A stretch of DNA of 5,260 nt. Origin: Phycisphaeraceae bacterium (GTDB taxonomy: Bacteria; Planctomycetota; Phycisphaerae; Phycisphaerales; UBA1924). The stretch covers positions 1 through 5,260 of the forward strand of contig WUAK01000212.1 in assembly GCA_009827205.1 (NCBI GenBank), in the 5' to 3' direction. The notes under the pieces were generated by a model. The model had not been told where the DNA came from. It did no database searches and saw nothing but the letters and a program-made list of their open reading frames with translations. Both the position numbers and the translations under genes were made by a program. Positions 1-5,260 of the stretch are shown here, in pieces (positions within the stretch are counted from its first letter, which is position 1; every line of letters starts with the position of its first letter).

Positions 1-579
1 AAGGTCGCAACCGTCGACACAGGCTGGGCGATGGACGAGGGCATCCGAACCGACACCCCTTGGACCTCGGAGCTTGCAGAACGGGTACACGCTGCGGCGA
101 GGCGGCACGCGGCTCTCTCGCACGCGATCCGCCTGACGGGAGCGCGCCAGAGGTCTTGCTTCGACCTTACCCGGCGCCTCAAGATGGCAGGGCACAAGGA
201 AACCGACGCACGCGCCGCGGTGGAGAGACTCACCGATCTCGGCGTCCTCTGCGACGAGTCGCTCGCCACCAGGCTCGCCGAGGAACTCGCCCGCGCAGGC
301 CGGCACGGCAGACGGGGCATCGAGAACAAGCTCCGCGTGAAGGGCTTCAAGCCAGATCTCGCGTCAAGAGCTGCCCGGCTCGCGCTGGAGGAAGAAGGCG
401 ACCCCGACGCCGCCCAGACCCTCGCGCACAAACGGGTCCGTCAGCTTGCCCGCTACGAGCCCGATGTGGCCCGGAGACGTCTCTACGGCTTCCTGATCCG
501 CCGGGGCTTCGATCACGACGAGGCCCGAAACGCCACCGAGGCCGCCATGTCCTCGCTCGACTCAGAGGATCTACACTAA
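1..579 (+). CDS. recX: RecX-family regulatory protein, 5' truncated by window edge
   Basis: RecX proteins bind RecA filaments in the cytoplasm and modulate recombination and SOS activity. The reading frame is open from base 1 (KVATVDTGWA precedes the first Met at 31), so the true start probably lies upstream and Met31 is internal; 192 residues are visible. Seen here are three helical repeats typical of the family. The first runs from about residue 40 (AIRLTGARQRSCFDLTRRL, then ERLTDLGVLCDESLA), the second is around HGRRGIENKLRVKGF, and the third is YEPDVARRRLYGFLIRRGF. The 'ALxxL..R.rS..eL.rrL...G' and 'RRGI...L..KGf' patterns are characteristic of RecX. The TAA stop lies 4 nt before the next start, suggesting co-transcription. 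The first repeat has ARQRSCFDL where family members often have ARR.RSR.EL, a mild deviation. The family call is by recognition and is fairly secure; the exact start is unknown. Confidence 0.85.
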   Translation, partial: KVATVDTGWAMDEGIRTDTPWTSELAERVHAAARRHAALSHAIRLTGARQRSCFDLTRRLKMAGHKETDARAAVERLTDLGVLCDESLATRLAEELARAGRHGRRGIENKLRVKGFKPDLASRAARLALEEEGDPDAAQTLAHKRVRQLARYEPDVARRRLYGFLIRRGFDHDEARNATEAAMSSLDSEDLH

Positions 580-583
580 GTGC

Positions 584-1183
584 ATGAAGCACGCTCTCCC
601 GCTGATCGCGATCGCCCTCACTGCCACCGGCTGCGCTGTTGAGGACAACTACAGGCTCGCCGTGGACGACAGCGTCCCGCTCCAGTCGCTCCCGCCCGCG
701 GTTGCTGACGAACGCTCGGGCCTGATCGGATCCGCCGATCACAATGACATCCCGGGCGACGGCCCAAGCATTTCAGGCCTCGACCGCTCGAACTTCGAAG
801 CATCGAAGTTCAGCGTGCCGGTCGATCGCACGTACCACCACCCCCACTACACGCTCCCGATCGCTGTCCTCGACGACCACGCGCGTCGGCGGGGCGAGTT
901 CCCGAAATACACAACTGTCTTGGAGCAGGACGACCCGTCCATGCTCGAGCAGTCGTACGAGTACGCCGCGGTCTCTGCTTGGTCGATCGTCGAGTTCGCG
1001 TGGATGATCCCCTCGCTTGTCATCAGCCCACCCTGGTCAACGACCTACTCGCCCGCCGAGGAATGGGAACGCGCAAGCAGCACCACGACGATGCTCGTTC
1101 CAGGCGTGGTCACGCTGACACAGGCCGAGATCGAAGATCTCGAAGCCGCCCAAGCGATCGAACAAGACGAGACGGTCGAATGA
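584..1183 (+). CDS. Putative lipoprotein of unknown function
   Basis: I do not recognise the family. The 199-aa product begins MKHALPLIAIALTATGC, a short basic and hydrophobic signal peptide ending in a lipobox-like A-T-G-C. This predicts cleavage before Cys17 and lipid attachment. The -3 position is Ala rather than the favoured Leu, so the lipobox is acceptable but not ideal. Residues 20-110 are polar and acidic. Residues 128-149 form a hydrophobic stretch (AAVSAWSIVEFAWMIPSLVI) followed by PPW, which could be a membrane-associated or amphipathic segment. The tail (181-199) is an acidic, probably helical region. It starts 4 nt after the recX stop; the nearest purine-rich stretch, AGAGGA at 564-569, is 14 nt from the ATG, rather far, so translation may be coupled to recX. 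Its stop overlaps the next gene by ATGA. Real gene: likely. Function: unknown. Confidence 0.72.
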   Translation: MKHALPLIAIALTATGCAVEDNYRLAVDDSVPLQSLPPAVADERSGLIGSADHNDIPGDGPSISGLDRSNFEASKFSVPVDRTYHHPHYTLPIAVLDDHARRRGEFPKYTTVLEQDDPSMLEQSYEYAAVSAWSIVEFAWMIPSLVISPPWSTTYSPAEEWERASSTTTMLVPGVVTLTQAEIEDLEAAQAIEQDETVE

Positions 1184-1575
1184 GCGACGCACCCATCGAT
1201 CAGAACACAGGCCTCCCCGAGGGTTACGGCTTCCGCGAGGACGACGAGATCACGCCCCGTGAAACCAAGCGCCGGCTCGACGCCAGCGACGGGCTTGTTG
1301 TGATCGATTGCCGAGAGGACGACGAACTCAAGACTTCAAAACTCGACCAGGCCGTGCATATCCCGCTCGGCAGGCTTGTGAATGAGGTCGACGACGTCGC
1401 CGATGACCTGCCCGGCGGCAAAGACACCCCTACCGCGATCCTGTGCAGGACCGGCCGCCGATCACTCATGGCTGCCCTCGCCCTGCGCCGGATGGGCTTC
1501 ACCGACATCAAGTCGGTCGCCGGAGGCATCGACCTCTGGGCGCGCGATATCGACACGACGCTGAAGCGCTACTAG
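1180..1575 (+). CDS. Single-domain rhodanese-like sulfurtransferase
   Basis: This 131-aa protein is a stand-alone rhodanese domain, expected to carry a persulfide on its active-site cysteine and act in cytoplasmic sulfur transfer. The family landmarks appear in order: TPRETKRRLD (25-34), VVIDCREDDEL (40-50), AVHIPLGRL (58-66), active-site loop CRTGRRS (89-95) with Cys89 as the predicted nucleophile, the helix LMAALALRRMGF, and the C-terminal VAGGIDLWARDID. The ending in GGIxxWAxxIDxxxxRY resembles the rhodanese domain fused to MoeB/ThiF-type proteins and the GlpE-like singles. The ATG at 1180 is chosen because it overlaps the upstream stop (ATGA) and begins just before the domain. The same frame opens as far upstream as 979, but that extension would lie antisense to nothing useful and inside the lipoprotein gene in another frame. 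No good Shine-Dalgarno is seen, which fits translational coupling. The physiological sulfur acceptor cannot be told from sequence. Confidence 0.88.
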   Translation: MSDAPIDQNTGLPEGYGFREDDEITPRETKRRLDASDGLVVIDCREDDELKTSKLDQAVHIPLGRLVNEVDDVADDLPGGKDTPTAILCRTGRRSLMAALALRRMGFTDIKSVAGGIDLWARDIDTTLKRY

Positions 1576-2820
1576 TTAGAAAACACAAAGGAACGGCGTG
1601 CCTGCGATGCTGTTGTTGTATGCATTGACCCATGCTGTAAAATCGGCAGGCGAACATTGCCCATCCTGATTGACATCGCATGTCGGAAGCGATCCGTTAA
1701 ATGCGTCGATCCAAGCTGTGAAGTCGCCGGGATCGCAAATGTAATTCTGGTTGATATCACAGCAGTCCGAATCACCAATGAAACTCTGACCACACAAACG
1801 CATCGCTATCCCGACCGAGGTGTACCCCGGGATCGCGCCGAACATGTCTTTCAGATCAACCAGCGGATCGAACAGATCATCGGTCCCGCCCGATGCTGAG
1901 CCGTCGGACCAACCGGGCCCGCCGTTGCAGTCGCTGTAGCCCTCGGCCCAGAGCGTTCCGTCGCTGGCACCCTGGCCCGCGTCGTTCGCCGCGAGACACC
2001 CGCTCGGATCATCCAACGCTGTCGCGCCGAACAGGATTCTTGTATTGGTCGCCGGGTAGAAACCACCGAAGAGCGGCCCGTTCCTATCGCCCCCATCACC
2101 GCGCGTCATCGTAACCTGGATCCCTCCATCGGGGATGCCGTCCAAATTCGCGTCAACACCAAATGGCAACGAAACACCCAATGTTTCCAGTCCTGTCGCA
2201 AAGAAAACACGTTCACCAGATGAAGTCATCGCATCGTTTACAAAGTCTCCATCGGTATCCGTGTCTGCGTATGTCAGAATGAGACCGCCGTTGAATTCGT
2301 CGATGAAAGTGTCGCCGTCGGTGTCGCTCATCCGCATCGGTGTCACAAGCCCCGGCGTTCCGGAAGGGAAGCCGTCTGAGCCATCGAGGTTCGGGAAGTT
2401 GTCAACGAATTCCCACGAGCCCACGATAATCTGAAACACCTCCGATGTCGTGCCCGCACCGCTGTCACAGAGCGGCCTCGCGGCAACAATCGAAAACTCA
2501 GAGATGGGAAAGCCGTTCAACGATTGCACAGGAATCACATCCTCGACCGCGTTCTGGATCACCCCCGACTGCGGAAAGACATCCCCGAAGTTGCACAGGT
2601 CCAGCCCGCTGAGCTGATCGAACGCGTACTCAATGCAGCCGCTGCGCCCGGAGGTGCCGTCGAAGTAGATGGTTCGACCTAGCACATAACTGCCGTCGGT
2701 CCGCATCGCCTCGATCTTCGTCGCGCTCTGGGCGTGCACGGCCTCGGCCTGCTCAAGAGGCTCCGCCAACGACACACAAGCGGCCCCCGCACACACAACG
2801 AGCGACAGTGCACACTTCAT
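1576..2820 (-). CDS. Secreted protein with C-terminal double dockerin-like module (paralog A)
   Basis: This 414-aa exported protein is of unknown function. Met at 2820 is chosen over the Met at 2856 because it gives a clean signal peptide (MKCALSLVVCAGAACVSLA, likely cut near Ala19) and has AAGAAAGG 7 nt upstream. The central region (about 40-345) has acidic segments: SDTDGDTFIDEF (165-176) and YADTDTDGD (184-192). These resemble calcium-binding DxDxD repeats. The C-terminus carries two 27-residue dockerin-like loops: D355-x-N357-x-N359...D366 and D382-x-N384-x-D386-G...D393, each followed by FTAW[IV][DN]A[FY]N. Cys residues occur at 353, 354, 362, 381 and 389. It ends in LCVF. It is paralogous to the next gene upstream, sharing RPLCD.GAGT, VDNFP.LDG.DGF, ILTYADTDTDGD and FFATGL. 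In NCBI terms it may match 'GC-type dockerin' anchored proteins, though it lacks the terminal GC. Its stop codon touches the convergent rhodanese stop. The signal peptide and dockerin-like fold are well supported; the role is not. Confidence 0.88.
   Translation of the reverse strand: MKCALSLVVCAGAACVSLAEPLEQAEAVHAQSATKIEAMRTDGSYVLGRTIYFDGTSGRSGCIEYAFDQLSGLDLCNFGDVFPQSGVIQNAVEDVIPVQSLNGFPISEFSIVAARPLCDSGAGTTSEVFQIIVGSWEFVDNFPNLDGSDGFPSGTPGLVTPMRMSDTDGDTFIDEFNGGLILTYADTDTDGDFVNDAMTSSGERVFFATGLETLGVSLPFGVDANLDGIPDGGIQVTMTRGDGGDRNGPLFGGFYPATNTRILFGATALDDPSGCLAANDAGQGASDGTLWAEGYSDCNGGPGWSDGSASGGTDDLFDPLVDLKDMFGAIPGYTSVGIAMRLCGQSFIGDSDCCDINQNYICDPGDFTAWIDAFNGSLPTCDVNQDGQCSPADFTAWVNAYNNSIAGTPFLCVF
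1615..1761 (-). repeat. Diverged double dockerin-like repeat in paralog A
   Basis: Two 27-codon units encode CDINQNYICDPGDFTAW and CDVNQDGQCSPADFTAW followed by IDAFN or VNAYN. Both keep the 12-residue calcium-loop pattern of an F-hand (D1, N3, N/D5, D12). The units have diverged clearly in protein sequence, unlike the near-identical pair in the neighbouring paralog. Confidence 0.8.
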
Positions 2821-2827
2821 TGCAACG

Positions 2828-2835
2828 CCTTTCTT
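2828..2835 (-). promoter_or_regulatory. Ribosome binding site deciding the start of paralog A
   Basis: On the minus strand AAGAAAGG lies 7 nt before the ATG at 2820. It favours this start over the in-frame Met 36 nt upstream, which would put a non-hydrophobic extension ahead of the signal peptide. Confidence 0.5.
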
Positions 2836-2940
2836 CAGATATCCAGCAGCACACAACCGGCGAGCGCCAGCCGATAACCGATCCGAGAATCCGAGGAAGC
2901 CGGTTTCATGGCGGTTCTCACTTTACTCAATTCGGTTCAT

Positions 2941-2975
2941 AAAAAGAACCGGCCCCACCAGAAGGCGGGGCCGGT
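2941..2975 (-). terminator. Intrinsic terminator of paralog B
   Basis: A strong GC hairpin (arms 2948-2959 and 2964-2975, 12 positions with one A-C mismatch, loop 2960-2963) is followed on the minus strand by TTCTTTTT at 2947-2941 (the first T is 2947). It lies 43 nt past the stop of the gene ending at 3019, the right place and orientation to end that transcript. It suggests the two paralogs are not a simple operon. The remaining 2821-2940 must then hold any promoter for paralog A, but I see no convincing -35/-10 pair there. Confidence 0.88.
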
Positions 2976-3018
2976 CGAGTCTTGTATTGATGCGGGTCAG
3001 ACCCGCTTCAAGTCAGAA

Positions 3019-4422
3019 TCAGAACGTGCACTGCAGCGGGGCGCCGCCGGTGCTTGCGTTGAAGGCGTTGATCCAAGCCGAGAAGTCGGTCGGGGTGCAA
3101 GCCATGTCCTGGTTGACGTCACAGGTCGGGAGGTTGTTGTTGAAGGCGTTGATCCAAGCCGAGAAGTCGGTCGGAGTGCAAGCCATGTCCTGGTTGACGT
3201 CGCAGCAGTCCTGTCCGGAAGGACCACCAGAGACGCTGAACTGGATCATGAGACCGAGCTGCTGGAAGTCAGGAACGATGCCGAACCAGTCAGCGATGTC
3301 GAAGTTCGGGTCGTGAGCTTCGTCAACAGCCTCGTTGCCCGAAGGAGCACCCTCGGACCAGCCGCCACCAAGGTTAAGCGGATCGTTGCAGAGATCCTCG
3401 CCCTCACCCCAGATGGTGCCGTCGGAAGTACCAACACCGAAGCCGGGCACGGTGGTGTCGTCGTAGGGGCACAGTGTGCCGGGCTGCTCCATGGCGGTGG
3501 TGCCCCAGAGCATGGATGACGAACGGGTGGTCGGGAAGAAGCCGCTCAGGAGCGGGCCGCCGCCGGCGCCGTTGTCGTCGCCACGGGTCCACTGGAGACG
3601 CATGCCGCCGTCGGGGACGCCGTCGGGGTTAGCGTTACCGGAGCCGTCGAAGACGTCGTTGCCTGCGGGCAGTGCAACGCCGAGGGAATCGAGACCGGTC
3701 GCGAAGTAGATGCCGTAACCAGCAGCGCCATCAGAGAGCTGCTCGTCGGCCACTGTGTCACCGTCGGTGTCGGTGTCGGCGTAGGTCAGGATGACGCCGC
3801 CAACGAACTGATCGATGAGGGTGTCACCGTCGGTGTCGGTGGTGTTGAAGGGGAAGACGAGGGTGTCGCCGTCGGTGTCGAAACCGTCGGTACCATCGAG
3901 ATCCGGGAAGTTATCGACTTCTTCCCAGCTTTCCCAGATGACCTGCAGAGGCTCGGAAACGGTGCCTGCACCGTTGTCGCAGAGCGGGCGAACGCCGGCG
4001 AAGGACAGGCCGCTCAGGGTGCCGCCCTCGGTGCCGGATGCGGGGATGAAGTCCTCGGAGTAGCTCTGCCATGAGAACTCGGTGCCGAAGAAGTAACGTG
4101 AGCCCGGGGTCGTCAGAGTGTGGGGAGCGAAGTCGCCACAGACGGGGTCGAGAATCAGCGTGTCGCCGTCGGTGTCGGCGTACAGGGCTGCGTCATAAGC
4201 CATTGTGCCGCCGATGCCGCGGGCATCGTTGTTCTGACCGAGCTCGATGGTGCGGCCGTAGACGTACTGGCCGTCAACGGTCAAACCGGTGATTGCGGTT
4301 GCGCGAACCGCCTGATGGATCTTGCCGGAGTGGTCGAGTGACTGAATCTCAGGACGATCCTGAGCATCAGCAGCACCACAAGCAGCGAGACCAGCGATGG
4401 ACATAAAAACCTTGGTCTTCAT
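3019..4422 (-). CDS. Secreted protein with C-terminal double dockerin-like module (paralog B)
   Basis: This 467-aa exported protein has no recognised enzymatic domain. The start at 4422 is supported by AGGAG 8 nt upstream and by a standard signal peptide, MKTKVFMSIAGLAACGAADA, probably cut after Ala20. An earlier in-frame Met at 4473 has neither. The central part (about 45-395) contains four DTDGDT motifs (83-88, 182-187, 196-201, 218-223) and further acidic D/N/G-rich stretches suggesting calcium-dependent folding. The C-terminus holds two almost identical dockerin-like loops (D408-x-N410-x-D412...D419 and D435-x-N437-x-D439...D446), each followed by FSAWINAFN. Cys residues occur at 406, 407, 415, 434 and 442. 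The usual loop Gly after the third ligand is Met in both copies. The protein ends LQCTF. Compared with paralog A it is longer, mainly in the N-terminal third and the acidic region. A strong terminator follows. A surface or extracellular role is inferred; the binding partner is unknown. Confidence 0.9.
   Translation of the reverse strand: MKTKVFMSIAGLAACGAADAQDRPEIQSLDHSGKIHQAVRATAITGLTVDGQYVYGRTIELGQNNDARGIGGTMAYDAALYADTDGDTLILDPVCGDFAPHTLTTPGSRYFFGTEFSWQSYSEDFIPASGTEGGTLSGLSFAGVRPLCDNGAGTVSEPLQVIWESWEEVDNFPDLDGTDGFDTDGDTLVFPFNTTDTDGDTLIDQFVGGVILTYADTDTDGDTVADEQLSDGAAGYGIYFATGLDSLGVALPAGNDVFDGSGNANPDGVPDGGMRLQWTRGDDNGAGGGPLLSGFFPTTRSSSMLWGTTAMEQPGTLCPYDDTTVPGFGVGTSDGTIWGEGEDLCNDPLNLGGGWSEGAPSGNEAVDEAHDPNFDIADWFGIVPDFQQLGLMIQFSVSGGPSGQDCCDVNQDMACTPTDFSAWINAFNNNLPTCDVNQDMACTPTDFSAWINAFNASTGGAPLQCTF
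3058..3205 (-). repeat. Near-identical tandem dockerin-half repeats in paralog B
   Basis: Two copies, 3058-3124 and 3139-3205, match at 65 of 67 positions by my reading and have a period of 81 bp (27 codons). The differences, at 3094/3175 and 3121/3202, are silent or nearly so. Each encodes CDVNQDMACTPTDFSAWINAFN minus a few edge residues, an F-hand calcium loop plus helix. The linker between copies encodes NNLPT. Confidence 0.9.
3754..4176 (-). repeat. Dispersed DTDGDT-coding repeats in paralog B
   Basis: The word GACACCGACGGYGACAC occurs four times on the minus strand, at 3754-3771, 3820-3837, 3862-3879 and 4159-4176, each encoding DTDGDT. A fifth copy lies in paralog A at 2308-2325. Such acidic hexapeptides resemble the calcium-binding stretches of thrombospondin type 3-like repeats; calcium binding here is inferred. 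Confidence 0.8.
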
Positions 4423-4430
4423 ATGAGAGA

Positions 4431-4435
4431 CTCCT
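4431..4435 (-). promoter_or_regulatory. Ribosome binding site of paralog B
   Basis: AGGAG on the minus strand, within AGAGGAGT, lies 8 nt upstream of the ATG at 4422. It is a strong, well-placed Shine-Dalgarno that decides the start. Confidence 0.75.
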
Positions 4436-4514
4436 CTGAGAATGACAGATACCACAACCAGAATGTCAAGCACACCGAGGAGAACCCGCGGTGAACGTGA
4501 TCAACTTAAATTAC

Positions 4515-4541
4515 GGAAACAACCCGAGATGGGTTCCTTCC
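4515..4541 (-). other. Hairpin in the presumed 5' leader of paralog B
   Basis: On the minus strand GGAA-GG-AACCC, loop ATCTC, GGGTT-GT-TTCC forms two helices around a small internal loop (one G-U pair possible). It is not followed by a T-tract, so it is not a standard terminator. A regulatory or RNA-stabilising role is only inferred. Confidence 0.4.
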
Positions 4542-4605
4542 ACCCGTCCGTCAACACACTGGCCCCTCCGGGAATCAACGAGTTGAGCGGACACGACTCT
4601 CTCCA

Positions 4606-4621
4606 GGTCCGGAACCGGACC
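4606..4621. other. Perfect inverted repeat / short hairpin
   Basis: The arms GGTCCGG (4606-4612) and CCGGACC (4615-4621) are exactly complementary, separated by AA. As RNA it would form a tight stem with a tetraloop; as DNA it could be an operator for a dimeric regulator. It lies about 55-70 nt downstream of the possible promoter. No T-tract follows on either strand. Confidence 0.45.
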
Positions 4622-4634
4622 ACTATCCTAAACA

Positions 4635-4670
4635 GCAAACCGGGCGCATCTCCTCCAAGAGTCCCGTTGC
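4635..4670 (-). other. Bulged stem near the predicted transcript start
   Basis: On the minus strand GCAAC-GGG pairs with CCC-G-G-T-TTGC with two single-base bulges. The loop is rich in purines (GGAGGAG). It would begin within a few bases of the transcription start predicted from the promoter at 4679-4706. Stability is uncertain. Confidence 0.3.
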
Positions 4671-4678
4671 CTTCAGCG

Positions 4679-4706
4679 AATATACTCGCCTGGCCCGCAA
4701 TTGCAA
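4679..4706 (-). promoter_or_regulatory. Possible sigma70-type promoter for paralog B
   Basis: On the minus strand TTGCAA (4701-4706, 4 of 6 to consensus) is separated by 16 nt from TATATT (4679-4684, 5 of 6). Transcription would start near 4672 and give a leader of about 250 nt before the ATG at 4422. Planctomycete promoter consensus is not well known to me, so this is tentative. Confidence 0.3.
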
Positions 4707-4777
4707 GCACAAATTGGGCACTCCAGCCACAGTCGCCAGAAACCTAGCCAAACCAATACTTTACCTAGTTTCACAAT

Positions 4778-5260
4778 TCAGCGCGCGCTGGGCATCAGAG
4801 AGTGCACCGATGCAACGAATTCGTCGTACACGTAACCAGCATCATGAGGCCCCGGAGACGCCTCAGGGTGGTACTGGACCGCCCAAACGGGCCTGTCCGT
4901 TCGACGAAACCCCGCCAGGGTGCCGTCGTTCAGATGCGTATGCGTCGCTTCGCAACACGACGAATCGAGTGAATCTGGGTCGATTGCGAAGCCGTGGTTC
5001 TGGCTTGTAATTTCAACACGCCCGGTCCGATCATTGCGCACCGGCTGATTTGTCCCCCGATGACCAAATGGCAGCTTGAATGATTTCGCCCCAGAGGCCA
5101 GCGCCAGGAGCTGATGACCGAGACAGATCCCGAGCACCGGGATCCTCGGGGCGTCGTCCGAGAGCAGCTTCCGAAGCGAATCGATCACCCTCGCGACGGC
5201 CTGCGGGTCGCCCGGCCCGTTGGACCCGACAACGCCCTGCCCTTGGCCGGCCTCAAACCC
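4778..5260 (-). CDS. carA: Carbamoyl-phosphate synthase small subunit, C-terminal part
   Basis: CarA hydrolyses glutamine and passes ammonia to CarB for carbamoyl phosphate, feeding arginine and pyrimidine synthesis in the cytoplasm. The visible 160 residues are the class I glutamine amidotransferase domain; the N-terminal half (full length in the family is roughly 360-390 aa) is beyond the window edge. The frame is open to 5260, so the GTG at 5188 is only an internal Val. Seen in order are SNGPGDPQAV (13-22 of the visible part), nucleophile elbow GICLGHQ with Cys46, FGHRGTNQPV (65-74), SQNHGFAID (86-94) and QYHPEASPGPHD with catalytic His131 and Glu133. All three triad residues are present, so the domain looks active. 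GVVGSNGPG has Gly where most relatives have Leu before SNGPG. No carB follows; the next gene downstream is the unrelated secreted protein, so carB must lie elsewhere. Confidence 0.96.
   Translation of the reverse strand, partial: GFEAGQGQGVVGSNGPGDPQAVARVIDSLRKLLSDDAPRIPVLGICLGHQLLALASGAKSFKLPFGHRGTNQPVRNDRTGRVEITSQNHGFAIDPDSLDSSCCEATHTHLNDGTLAGFRRTDRPVWAVQYHPEASPGPHDAGYVYDEFVASVHSLMPSAR

Larger units (their letters stand above)
4423..4777. other. Intergenic region between carA and paralog B, no gene seen
   Basis: This 355-nt stretch is less GC-rich than its neighbours. Short open frames here (for example 4442-4747 on + and 4501-4710 on -) have no recognisable protein character and no suitable ribosome site. 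The stretch holds a possible minus-strand promoter and three hairpins, annotated separately. No clear intrinsic terminator for carA is visible right after its stop at 4778. Confidence 0.6.

Noticed and set aside
347..742. Minus-strand open frame of 131 codons
   Set aside because: Composition is Arg/Gly/Ser-rich as expected from the reverse of a GC-rich gene, and it overlaps recX and the lipoprotein.
979..1179. N-terminal extension of the rhodanese frame
   Set aside because: It lies inside the lipoprotein gene, is Arg-rich and low in hydrophobic residues, and the domain plus ATGA overlap place the start at 1180.
2913..2950. Inverted repeat GGTTCT / AGAACC between the paralogs
   Set aside because: Only 6 bp with a 26-nt spacer, and one arm lies in the terminator; likely chance.
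2908..3519. Long plus-strand open frame of about 200 codons opposite the end of paralog B
   Set aside because: It mirrors the repeats of the minus-strand gene (VEGVDPSREVG repeated), runs through the terminator and has no protein-like features; it is a shadow of the real gene.
4464..4469. Perfect TTGACA on the minus strand close to paralog B
   Set aside because: No -10 element occurs at 16-18 nt, and a start from it would fall at or inside the ribosome binding site.
4442..4747. Short open frames in the intergenic region (also 4501-4710 on the other strand)
   Set aside because: No recognisable domain, no suitable ribosome site, and they overlap the hairpins and possible promoter.
4741..4768. 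Repeated ACCTAG words just after the carA stop
   Set aside because: They are direct, not inverted, copies of 6 bp and form no terminator hairpin.

Overview
The window looks like chromosomal DNA of a GC-rich planctomycete, most likely from the Phycisphaerae. The main clue is a pair of secreted proteins whose C-termini carry two dockerin-like calcium loops with the core D[FV]xAW[IV]xA[FY]N and paired cysteines, a style I associate with that group. The housekeeping genes (recX, carA) fit a bacterial chromosome. No phage, plasmid, transposon or CRISPR element is visible.

Left part (1-1575, + strand): a tightly packed run of three genes. The 3' part of a RecX-family regulator is followed after 4 nt by a small putative lipoprotein of unknown function. 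The lipoprotein's stop overlaps the start of a single-domain rhodanese (ATGA). This spacing suggests one transcript.

Middle (1576-4422, - strand): two tandem paralogous secreted proteins of 414 and 467 aa. Each has a signal peptide, a shared central region with DTDGDT acidic repeats, a double dockerin-like module and a C-terminal C-x-F. The downstream copy abuts the rhodanese stop codon with no base between them. A strong intrinsic terminator lies between the paralogs, so they are probably separate transcription units.

Right part: a 355-nt non-coding stretch (4423-4777) holds a possible promoter and three hairpins, which could form a long structured 5' leader for the upstream paralog. The window then ends in the C-terminal glutaminase half of carA on the - strand.

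The most novel element is the paralog pair. These are dockerin-like modules with cysteines in and beside the calcium loops, in a setting with no cellulosome genes in view, plus DNA-level signs of recent repeat homogenisation.
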